From the NCBI GenBank assembly GCA_019321725.1, contig CM033108.1, forward strand, positions 13,782,060-13,846,059: DNA of 64,000 nt. Reading direction: 5' to 3'. The stretch is from Paulownia fortunei. Lineage: Eukaryota; Streptophyta; Magnoliopsida; Lamiales; Paulowniaceae. Below are positions 11,941 through 22,200 of this stretch, piece after piece. A model generated the notes under the pieces. That model saw nothing but the letters and a program-made list of their open reading frames with translations, was not told the origin of the DNA and made no database searches. Made by a program: the position numbers and the translations under genes. The first letter of the stretch is position 1. Each line of letters begins with the position of its first letter.

Positions 11941-12089
11941 TTGATTCTGTAGACTGTCCATGTACATAACCTTTGAAACTTGCAGAGCGCAGCCATGCCA
12001 GTAAGTTTTATATTATCATATATTGCATTTCATATTTCATAAATTATATTGGCCATATGTTGTCAAACTTGTATAAACAGCGCTGCAAA

Positions 12090-12848
12090 ATGGTGAGAAC
12101 TCGTGGTGAGAGCAGTGGTGGTGCCAGAGCACAGAGGAATGAGACACCCATCCTGGTTAATGATCGAGATACAATGATTAATCGATTAACAGAATTGATT
12201 GAACGACAGTCCGAACAGATTCAACAATTGATTCGGCAGAGGGATAATGGTGAGCAACCATGGGTGGAGGTAAACCAACAGCGGGCAGACTATATATATA
12301 TGGTGGGAGAACGATTTCGGAGACTGGATCCCCCAACATTTGAGGATGCTATTGATCCTACCGCTGCAGAGGACTGGTTGAGGACCCTGGAGAACATGTT
12401 CCAGTACAGCAGGGTGCCAGTAGAGGAGAGGGTAATGTGTGCCACTTTCATGCTTCGCGGTAGTGCAGGCCATTGGTGGGACATGATTAGCAGTATAGAG
12501 GACATTACTACCATGAGCTGGGATAGATTCAAGGAGTTATTCCGAAATAAATATTTCACAGCTCCAGTTTGCATGATGAAGATGAACGAGTTTATACAAC
12601 TGCGACAAGGAGCGATGACTGTTGGGGAATATATTCGTAAATTTGAACAACTATCCAGGTTTGCTACGCATATGGTCAGCACTAAAGTACTGAAAGTAGA
12701 GAGATTTCTAGAGGGTTTGAGGCCAGAGTTATACCGGGATGTGAATATGGCGGGTACTCAAGGGGTGACATTTTCACAGGTGGCTGAGAGGGCGTTGGTG
12801 GCAGAACAGGCTGAATTGAGAATCGTTCGTGCACATGAGGCTCGATAG
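12090..12848 (+). CDS. gag: Gag capsid protein of copy 2 (open, stops before the zinc knuckles)
   Basis: A 252-residue open frame, the only long intact retroelement gene here. The ATG at 12090 is chosen because it gives MVRTRGESSGG, matching copy 1 and lying at the usual distance from the PBS; the frame is also open upstream to 11973, but that is leader. Residues about 20-60 form a charged, Gln-rich helix ('RLTELIERQSEQIQQL'). Residues about 85-230 are the retrotransposon gag domain, with 'DWLRTLENMFQY', 'WDRFKELFRNKYF', 'EFIQLRQGAMTVGEYIRKFE' and 'VERFLEGLRPELYRDV'. Gag assembles the cytoplasmic virus-like particle. TAG at 12846-12848 separates it from the in-frame basic and zinc-knuckle part. 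Copy 1 has the same TAG, so the stop is ancestral to both copies. Expression is doubtful, because the promoter-bearing LTR end and PBS are deleted upstream. Confidence 0.85.
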   Translation: MVRTRGESSGGARAQRNETPILVNDRDTMINRLTELIERQSEQIQQLIRQRDNGEQPWVEVNQQRADYIYMVGERFRRLDPPTFEDAIDPTAAEDWLRTLENMFQYSRVPVEERVMCATFMLRGSAGHWWDMISSIEDITTMSWDRFKELFRNKYFTAPVCMMKMNEFIQLRQGAMTVGEYIRKFEQLSRFATHMVSTKVLKVERFLEGLRPELYRDVNMAGTQGVTFSQVAERALVAEQAELRIVRAHEAR

Positions 12849-13388
12849 CAGTTCAGACAGCAGGGACAGAGATGGACTGTGGGGCAAAAGAGGACATTCC
12901 AAATGCAGAAGCCGATCCAAATGCAGAAGCCGATCCAAATACAGAAGCCGGGATTTAAATTTCAAGGAGAACAAGGCCAACAACAAGAAGGTCAAAATAA
13001 GAGGCCACGGGTCGAACAAGGAAAAGCACCAATGCCAGAAGCTGTGTGTCAGAAATGTGGTAATCGACATACTGGAGGCTGCTATATAGAAACCAGGACA
13101 TGTTTTCGATGTGGAATACCGTGACATATTGCTAAATTTTGCCCAGGTAAACAGAATCAGACCATCCAAAAGAATGTACCAGCCAAGGTGTTCACCATGA
13201 CCAGGGCGGATGCAGAAGCAAATCCATCGGTGGTAATAGGTACACTTTATATTTCTAGTGTTCCAACACTTGTATTATTTGATTTTGGAGCCACGCATTC
13301 ATTTGCATCCACTGAGTACGTGAAGAGGTTGGGTAGAATACCAGATGTAGCAGAAATCAGTTATAGTGTAATAGTTATAGTGTAACAG
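12849..13388 (+). pseudogene. gag zinc-knuckle region and protease fragment, copy 2
   Basis: In frame after the gag TAG comes a Gln/Lys-rich stretch with a short internal repeat ('QMQKPIQMQKPIQIQKP'), then the knuckles CQKCGNRHTGGC and CFRCGIP-stop-HIAKFC. The Gly codon before the His has become TGA at 13122-13124. The protease follows as TLYISSVPTLVLFDFGATHS, with Phe at 13284-13286 in place of the usual Ser/Thr. Homology ends after 'AEISYSV', where 'gttatagtgtaa' is duplicated, and the sequence jumps into the 3' LTR remnant. All of the rest of pol is missing. Confidence 0.88.
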
Positions 13389-13394
13389 CAAATA

Positions 13395-13687
13395 TGGGCT
13401 ATTTTGTTGGCTTGTTATATTTTGAATCTGGTGTATTATTTTTTTAGATTGGTACTATATTTCTCTTTTAAAACTTTACTGTAAATAAGTATGTAAATAT
13501 TGTGGTCGTTATGGGTCTTGTGTTTTTATATAAATACTGATCCTTCTATTTTAAACAGGGTTGTGTATGTAAGAAGTGATATATCTTTTCTTAAAGTGTT
13601 ACAAAAAAAATATTCCATTCATGCACACAGGTTCTATCATGTCAAATTATACAATATATATGGTTGTGTAGGAATGGGGGTGTTACA
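13395..13687 (+). repeat. 3' LTR remnant (last 293 bp)
   Basis: Aligns with 5020-5313 of the first LTR, with roughly seven to nine substitutions and a few one-base indels by eye, and ends in TGTTACA. It directly follows the protease fragment of copy 2, separated by a few filler bases ('caaata'). It is followed by the right AGGAT target copy. Confidence 0.93.
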
Positions 13688-13692
13688 AGGAT
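13688..13692. repeat. Target site duplication, right copy (AGGAT)
   Basis: Matches 2461-2465. The sequence then continues 'gaaggccacaagagaatttt' exactly as in undisturbed B halves, so the satellite phase is preserved across the element. Confidence 0.95.
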
Positions 13693-13777
13693 GAAGGCCA
13701 CAAGAGAATTTTGATATGTTAACAAAATAGTTGTTTGAAAAACCAATGATCAAAACTCTCACAATATTATTTCAGCC
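13693..13777 (-). repeat. Satellite, type I, fragment of a B half
   Basis: Continuation of the B half interrupted at 2465, running to 'tattatttcagcc', where the next LTR fragment begins. Confidence 0.92.
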
Positions 13778-13870
13778 TGTGATACCCGAGTCTCTTACTA
13801 CTCACATGGCCAAATATGATTCATGCATTACATGTTAATTTTATATTTCTATTTGCATTTCTATTGACAT
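13778..13870 (+). mobile_element. LTR stub of the same chromovirus family (5' end only)
   Basis: Starts TGTGATACCCGAGTCTC and follows the 5' LTR sequence for about 93 bp to 'ctattgacat', then passes straight into late A-half satellite ('ctaatgactttaactagcc'). It shares 'catggcca' with the solo LTR at 30424 where the composite has 'catggtca'. The rest of the element and about 1.2 kb of satellite (end of a B half and most of an A half) are missing, so no right target copy can be seen. Confidence 0.88.
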
Positions 13871-16800
13871 TTCTAATGACTTTAACTAGCCGATGATCTC
13901 GTTTTGCACCTATCTTAAATTGCATCATATTAGAACCAACAATAACATGCAATGGATCCTTTGATGATGTTCCGTTATTCTCATTGTTAAAACATACGAA
14001 CCTCACATGAAAAATTAGACCCGAATATTCATAAGAGATTTTTCCTGGGATCGTCTTTATTCATCTTCACAATCTCGTAAGAAAAAAGTCTTTGACCCAT
14101 TATCTACTAAAAGATAAGAAACAAGGGTATAAGAAATTTGGATAGACGCCAAACTCAAGATAGATGAGAAAGATTGTGAGCGATAGGTCAAGGATGAAGG
14201 CCACAAGAGAATTTTGATATGTTAACAAAATAGTTGTTTGAAAAACCAATGATCAAAAACTCTCACGAATATTATTTCAGCCCTAAATCTTTCTCTGTTA
14301 GGATTACTTTGTTTTATAAAACAGAATTACTAAATAACCTAAAAAGAAAATAAATCAAATCCTAGACAACTAACTAACCCTTTCAATCAATAAAGTAAAA
14401 TGTCCAATAACAAGAATAGAGAATAAGATAGGCCAATCCCTTACAATCGCGAAAGTAATGGCAATTAATTGTCCTGAAAAGTTTTCGAATAAAATAAGGA
14501 TAGTTAATCCCTCAGAATCAATCAAGAAAGTAAAGGGCGATTAGTGTCTTGAAAATACGCAGATAATTTACCCTTTATTGCAGAGTCTTTATTTGATAAA
14601 TACTGGCAGAAATTCGCAAATTTGCAGGCTTTCCTCTTGTGAAAATTAATAAATATGCTGAAATTGACAAATTGAAAAGCTTTCCTTAATGACACTAACA
14701 GCCAATGAACTTATTCTGGACCCATCTTAAATTGAAACATATTAGAATCAACCCGAATCTAATGAATCAGCCCATTAACTTGCATCTTTATGCCTTTTAG
14801 CCCTTGCCCTTATTATTAGTCCAACAATTAATGATGCTCCATTATTCTCATCATTAAATGATATGAACCTCACAATGAAAAATAAGGCCCCAAATATCCT
14901 TAAGAATATTTATTTTCCTAGGCTCGTCTTAATTCAGATTCACAATCTTGCAAGAACAATGACCTTGACCCATTATCTATTAAAAGATAATAATAAGAAA
15001 CTTGGGTAGACGCCGCACCCAAGACGAGAAAGACTGTGAGTGATAGGTATATGATGAACGCCACAAGAAGAATCTTAACAAGAAGAAAATAGTTCTTTGA
15101 AGAACCAAAGATGAAAACTCTCAAAAATATTATTTGAATCTTGAAACATTTTCTATTAGGATTACTTTGTTTTACAAAGCCGAATTACTAAATAAGTTAA
15201 AAAGAAAACAAACCAATTACTAAACAACTGATCCCGTACAATGAGAAAAGTAAAATGTTCAATATTGTAAAAATAAAATAAGAAAGGTCATTCCCTTACA
15301 ATCACGAAAGTAAACAGCGATTTATTATCTTGAAAACAGGCAAGTAATTTGCCGTTTATTGCAGAGTCTTTGCTTGGTAACAGCGTACTGAAAATTGGCA
15401 AATTTGCGAGCTTTCTCCATTCCCCAATCAATCAATATCCTGAAATTGACAAATTGAAAAGCTTTCCCTAATGACTTTGACTAGCCAATGATCTCGTTTT
15501 GCACCTATCTTAAATTGCATCATATTAGAACCAACAATAACATGCAATGGATCCTTTGATGATGTTTCGTTACTCTCATTGTTAAAACATACGAACCTCA
15601 CAATGAAAAATTAGACCCGAATATTCATAAGAGATTTTTCCTGGGATCGTCTTTATTCATCTTCACAATCTCGTAAGAAAAAAGTCTTTGACCCATTATC
15701 TACTAAAAGATAAGAAACAAGGGTATAAGAAATTTGGATAGACGTCAAACTCAAGATAGATGAGAAAGATTGTGAGCGATAGGTCAAGGATGAAGGCCAC
15801 AAGAGAATTTTGATATGTTAACAAAATAGTTGTTTGAAAAACCAATGATCAAAAACTCTCACGAATATTATTTCAGCCCTAAATCATTTTCTATTAGGAT
15901 TACTTTGTTTTATAAAGCAGAATTACTAAATAACCTAAAAGGAAAATAAATCAAATCCTAGACAACTAACCCTTTCAATCAATAAAGTAAAATGTCCAAT
16001 AATAAGAATAGAGAATAAGATAGGCCAATCCCTTACAATCGCGAAAGTAATGGCAATTAATTGTCCTGAAAAGTTTTCGAATAAAATAAGGATAGTTAAT
16101 CCCTCAGAATCAATCAAGAAAGTAAAGGGCGATTAGTGTCTTGAAAATACGCAGATAATTTACCCTTTATTGCAGAGTCTTTATTTGATAAATACTGGCA
16201 GAAATTCGCAAATTTGCAGGCTTTCCTCTTGTGAAAATTAATAATATGCTGAAATTGACAAATTGAAAAGCTTTCCTTAATGACACTAACAGCCAATGAA
16301 CTTATTCTGGACCCATCTTAAATTGAAACATATTAGAATCAACCCGAATCTAATGAATCAGCCCATTAACTTGCATCTTTATGCCTTTTAGCCCTTGCCC
16401 TTATTATTAGTCCAACAATTAATGATGCTCCATTATTCTCATCATTAAATGATATGAACCTCACAATGAAAAATAAGGCCCCAAATATCCTTAAGAATAT
16501 TTATTTTCCTAGGCTCGTCTTAATTCAGATTCACAATCTTGCAAGAACAATGACCTTGACCCATTATCTATTAAAAGATAATAATAAGAAACTTGGGTAG
16601 ACGCCGCACCCAAGACGAGAAAGACTGTGAGTGATAGGTATATGATGAACGCCACAAGAAGAATCTTAACAAGAAGAAAATAGTTCTTTGAAGAACCAAA
16701 GAGGAAAACTCTCACAAATATTATTTGAATCTTGAAACATTTTCTATTAGGATTACTTTGTTTTACAAAGCCGAATTACTAAATAAGTTAAAAAGAAAAC

Positions 16801-19292
16801 AAAACCAATTACTAAACAACTGATCCCGTACAATGAGAAAAGTAAAATGTTCAATATTGTAATAAAATAAGAAAGGTCATTCCTTACAATCATGAAAGTA
16901 AACAGCGATTTATTCTTGAAAACAGGCAAGTAATTTGCCGTTTATTGCAGAGTCTTTGCTTGGTAACAGCGTACTGAAAATTGGCAAATTTGCGAGCTTT
17001 CTCCATTCCCCAATCAATCAATATCCTGAAATTGACAAATTGAAAAGCTTTCCCTAATGACTTTGACTAGCCAATGATCTCGTTTTGCACCTATCTTAAA
17101 TTGCATCATATTAGAACCAACAATAACATGCAATGGATCCTTTGATGATGTTCCGTTACTCTCATTGTTAAAATATACGAACCTCACAATGAAAAATTAG
17201 ACCCGAATATTCATAAAAGATTTTTCCTGGGATCGTCTTTATTCATCTTCACAATCTCGTAAAAAAAAAGTCTTTGACCCATTATCTACTAAAAGATAAG
17301 AAACAAGGGTATAAGAAATTTGGATAGACGTCAAACTCAAGATAGATGAGAAAGATTATGAGCGATAGGTCAAGGATGAAGGCCACAAGAGAATTTTGAT
17401 ATGTTAACAAAATAGTTGTTTGAAAAACCAATGATCAAAAACTCTCACGAATATTATTTCAGCCCTAAATCATTTTCTATTAGGATTACTTTGTTTTATA
17501 AAGCAGAATTACTAAATAACCTAAAAGGAAAATAAGTCAAATCCTAGACAACTAACTCTTTCAATCAATAAAGTAAAATGTCCAATAATAAGAATAGAGA
17601 ATAAGATAGGCCAATCCCTTACAATCGCGAAAGTAAGGGCAATTAATTGTCCCGAAAAGTTTTCGAAGAAAATAAGGATAGTTAATCCCTCAGAATCAAT
17701 CAAGAAAGTAAAGGGCGATTAGTGTCTTGAAAATACGCAGGTAATTTACCCTTTATTGCAGAGTCTTTATTTGATAAATACTTGCAGAAATTCATAAATT
17801 TGCAGGCTTTTCCTCTTGTGCAAATTAATAAATATGCTGAAATTGACAAATTGAAAAGCTTTCCTTAATGACATTAATAGCCAATGAACTTATTCTGGAC
17901 CCATCTTAAATTGAAACATATTAGAATAAACTCGAATCTAATGAATCAGTCCATTAAGTGCATCTTTATGCCTTTTAGCCCTTGCCCTTATTATTAGTCC
18001 AACAATTAATGATGCTCTATTATTCTCATCTTTAAATGATATGAACCTCACAATGAAAAATAAGACCCCAAATATCCTTAAGAATATTTATTTTCCTAGG
18101 CTCGTCTTAATTCAGATTCACAATCTTGCAAGAACAATGACCTTGACCCATTATCTATTAAAAGATAATAAGAAACTTGGGTAGATGCCGCACCCAAGAC
18201 GAGAAAGACTGTGAGTGATAGGTATATGATGAACGCCACAAGAAGAATCTTAACAAGAAGAAAATAGTTCTTTGAAGAACCAAAGAGGAAAACTCTCACA
18301 AATATTATTTGAATCTTGAAACATTTTCTATTAGGATTACTTTGTTTTACAAAGCCGAATTACTAAATAAGTTAAAAAGAAAACAAACCAATTACTAAAC
18401 AACTGATCCCGTACAATGAGAAAAGTAAAATGTTCAATATTGTAAAAATAAAATAAGAAAGGTCATTCCCTTACAATCACGAAAGTAAACAGCGATTTAT
18501 TATCTTGAAAACAGGCAAGTAATTTGCCGTTTATTGCAGAGTCTTTGCTTGGTAACAGCGTACTGAAAATTGGCAAATTTGCGAGCTTTCTCCATTCCCC
18601 AATCAATCAATATCCTGAAATTGACAAATTGAAAAGCTTTCCCTAATGACTTTGACTAGCCAATGATCTCGTTTTGCACCTATCTTAAATTGCATCATAT
18701 TAGAACCAACAATAACATGCAATGGATCCTTTGATGATGTTCCGTTACTCTCATTGTTAAAACATACGAACCTCACAATGAAAAATTAGACCCGAATATT
18801 CATAAGAGATTTTTCCTGGGATCGTCTTTATTCATCTTCACAATCTCGTAAGAAAAAAGTCTTTGACCCATTATCTACTAAAAGATAAGAAACAAGGGTA
18901 TAAGAAATTTGGATAGACGTCAAACTCAAGATAGATGAGAAAGATTGTGAGCGATATGTCAAGGATGAAGGCCACAAGAGAGAATTTGATATGTTAACAA
19001 AATAGTTGTTTGAAAACCAATGATCAAAAACTCTCAGGAATATTATTTCAGCCCTAAATCATTTCTATTAGGATTACAAAGCCGAATTTACTAAATAAGT
19101 AAAAGAAAACAAACCAATTACAAACAACTGATCCCGTACGACTGAAAAAATAATCAATAAATAAAATGTCAAATTGTAGAAATAAAATAAGAAGGTCATT
19201 CCCTTACAATCACAAAAGTAAATAGCGATTATTGTCTGAAAATAGGTAAAATAATTTGCCGTTTATTGCAGAGTTTTTGCTTGGTAACAGCG
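13871..19292 (-). repeat. Satellite array block, type I (A/B dimers)
   Basis: B starts at about 13998, 15593, 17179 and 18768, and A at about 14865, 16456 and 18043, giving a period of 1587-1595 bp. AAGCTT occurs at about 15459, 16268, 17045 and 17856, i.e. intervals near 0.81 and 0.78 kb. The last 0.25 kb (from about 19070) jumps from B to A sequence at 'aggattac/aaagccgaatt' and is more diverged than the rest. No gene is seen. The repeated minus-strand frames of 60-68 codons are by-products of the repeat. Confidence 0.93.
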
Positions 19293-22200
19293 TACAATAA
19301 AGGGTAAATTATTTTTCTATTTTCAAGACACTAATTCGCCCTTTACTTTCTTCATTGATTCTAAGATAGTTGTTTAGTATTTGATTTATTTTCCTTTCAA
19401 GTTATTTAGTAATTCGGCTTTGTAAAACAAAGTAATCGTAATAGAAAATGTTTCAAGATGAAATATTATTTGTGAGAGTTTTCCTCTTGGTTTTTCAAAG
19501 AATTATTTTCTTCTTTTTAAGATTCTTCTGCTATAGGCGTTCATCCAAAACTTATCACTCACAATTTTTTCTCATCTTGGGTGTGGCGTCTACCCAAGTT
19601 TCTTATACCTTTATTTCTTATCTAATAGATAATTGTCAAGGTCATGGTTTTACAAGATTGTGGATCTGAATTAAAACGATCCTAGGAAAAATATTCTTAA
19701 GGATATTCGGGTCTCATTTTTCATTGTGAAGGTCGTACCATTTAATATGGAGCTCATTAATTGTTGGACTAATAATAAGGGCAAGGGTTAAAAGGAATAA
19801 AGATGCACTTAATGGGTTGATTCATTATATTCGGGTTGATTCCAATATGTTGCAATTTATGATGGGTTCCAAAATAAGATCATTGGCTAATAATGTCATT
19901 AATGAAACTTTTCAATTTGTCAATTTCAGCATATTCATTAATTGTATAGAGGAAACCTGCAAATTTTGAATTCTGTAAGTATTTATCAAATAAAGACTCT
20001 ACAATAAAAGGTAAATTACTTTTCTATTTTCAAGACACTAATCGCCCTTTACTTTCTTCATTGATTCTAAGGGATTAACTGTACTTATTCTTTCAAACCT
20101 TCATCACAATTAAAATTGCCATTTACTTTCGCGTTGTAAATAATTGCCTTTCTTATTTTCTATTCTTATTATTGTGCATTTTACTTTATTGATTGAAAAG
20201 GTTAGCTATCTAGGATTTGATTTTATTTTGTTTTTAGGTTATTCAGTAATTCAACTTTATAAAACAAAGTAATCCTAATAGAAAATAATTCAAGACTGAA
20301 ATAATATTTGTGAGAGTTTTCCTCATTTGGTTTTCCAAAAAAACTATTTCCTTAAATTATCAAAATTCTCTTGTGGCCTTCATTTTTAACCTATCACTCA
20401 CAATCTTTCTCATCTATCTTGAGTGTGGCGTCTACCCAAATTTCTCATACCCTTGTTTCTTATATATTAGTAGATAATGGGTCAAAGACTTAGTTATTGC
20501 AAGATTGTGAAGCTGAATTAAGTCGATCCTAGGAAAATCTCTTTTGAATGTTCGGGTCTAATTTTCATTGACAAGATCATTGGCTAGTCATGATGTCATT
20601 AAGGAAAGATTTTCAATTTGTCAATTTCATTATTTTGATTGATTGGGAATGAAGAAAGCTTGCAAATTTGCCATTTTTTTGTATGATGTTATCAAGTAGT
20701 CACTCTGCAATAAATGACAAATTGCTTGTCTATTTCCAAGACAATATTTGCTGGTTACATTCCTGATTGTAAGGAAATGACCTTACTTATTTTATTTTCG
20801 TATTATTGAATATTTTACTTTTCTAATGCACGGGATTAGTTGTTTAGTATTTGATTTTTTTTTCTTTTCAAGTTATTTAGTAATTCGGATTTGTAAAATA
20901 AAGTAATCGTAATAGAAAATGTTTCAAGATTGAAATATTATTTGTGAGAGCTTTCCTCTTTGGTTCTTCAAAGAATTATTTTCTTCTTTTTAAGATTCTT
21001 CTTATGGGTTCATCCAAAACTTATCACTCACAATTTTTTCTCATCTTGGATGTGGCGTCTACCCAAGTTTCTTATACCTTTATTTCTTATTTTTTAATAG
21101 ATAATGTGTCAAGGTCATCGTTCTTACAAGATTGTGGATCTAAATTAAGACGATCCAAAAAAAAATATTCCTAAGGATATTCGGGTCTCATTTTTCATTG
21201 TGAGGTTTGTACCATTTAATATGGAGCATCATTAATTGTTGGACTAATAATAAGGACAAGGGCTAAAAGGTATAAAGACGCACTTAATGGGCTGATTCAT
21301 TATATTCATGTTGATTCCAATATGTTGCAATTTATGATGGGTCCAAAATAAGATCATTGGCTAATAATGTCATTAATAAAAGCTTTTCAATTTGTCAATT
21401 TCAGCATATTCATTAATTTGCATAAGAGGAAAGCCTGAAATTTTGAATTTCTGTAAGTATAATATCAAAAAAAGACTCTACAATAAAGGGTAAATTACTT
21501 TCATATTTTCAAGACACTAATCGCCTTTTACTTTCTTCATTGATTCAAATGGATTAACTATACTTATTTTCTTTGAAAACCTTTCATGACAATTAAAATT
21601 GCCATTTACTTTCGCGATTGTAAAGGATTGGCCTTTCTTATTTTCTATTCTTATTATTGGACATTTTACTTTATTGATTGAAAGGGTTAGTTATCTAGGA
21701 TTTGATTTTATTTTGTTTTTAGGTTATTAGTAATTCAACTTTGTAAAATAAAGTAATCCTACTAGAAAATAATTCAAGACTGAAATAAATTTGTGAGAGT
21801 TTTCCTCTTTAGTTTTCCAAAGAACTATTTTTTTAAATTATCAAAATTCCTCTTGTGGCCTTCATTCTTGACCTATCACTCACAATCTTTATCATCTATC
21901 TTGAGTGTGGCGTCTACCCAAATTTCTCATAGCTTTGTTTCTTATATTTTAGTAGATAATGGGTCAAAGACTTAGTTGTTGCAAGATTGTGAAGCTGAAT
22001 TAACTCGATCCTAGGAAAATCTCTTTTGAATGTTCGAGTCTAATTTTTCATTGACAAGATCATTGGCTAGTCATGATGTCATTAAGGAAAGAATTTCAAT
22101 TTGTCAATTTATTATTTTGATTGATTTGGGAATGAAGAACGCTTGCAAATTTGTCAATTTTTGTATGATGTTATCAAGTAATCACTCTGCAATAAACGGT

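Larger units (their letters stand above)
2466..13687 (+). mobile_element. Composite Ty3/gypsy chromovirus (LTR-int-LTR-int-LTR)
   Basis: One insertion of about 11.2 kb bounded by TG...CA ends and a 5-bp target duplication. The order is: full LTR, decayed internal region with gag, PR, RT, RNase H, INT and a chromodomain-like tail, polypurine tract, second LTR lacking its 3' end, second internal region keeping gag and part of PR, and the last 293 bp of a third LTR. The gene order with integrase after RNase H, the iMet-type PBS, the very long LTR and the C-terminal chromodomain-like segment point to a Tekay/Del-like chromovirus. The clade name is inferred from these features, not from a tree. 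The arrangement fits unequal recombination between the LTRs of a resident element, followed by deletions. Confidence 0.9.

Noticed and set aside
13500..13694. A 64-codon plus-strand frame in the terminal LTR remnant
   Set aside because: It lies inside the LTR 3' end and is not open in the first LTR.
14918..15124. A 68-codon minus-strand frame recurring in A halves (also at 1600, 16509, 18096, 61469 and 63069), with a related 69-codon frame in B halves (42189, 45367, 46949, 48538, 54141)
   Set aside because: It recurs because the satellite recurs. It is broken by indels in many units, shows no known domain, and its persistence is explained by recent copying. Without a substitution test there is no reason to call it a gene.
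15935..16117. A 60-codon minus-strand frame in B halves (also at 17521, 34512, 36085, 42473 and others)
   Set aside because: Same reasoning: low-complexity hydrophobic translation of AT-rich satellite, with no start context or conserved family.
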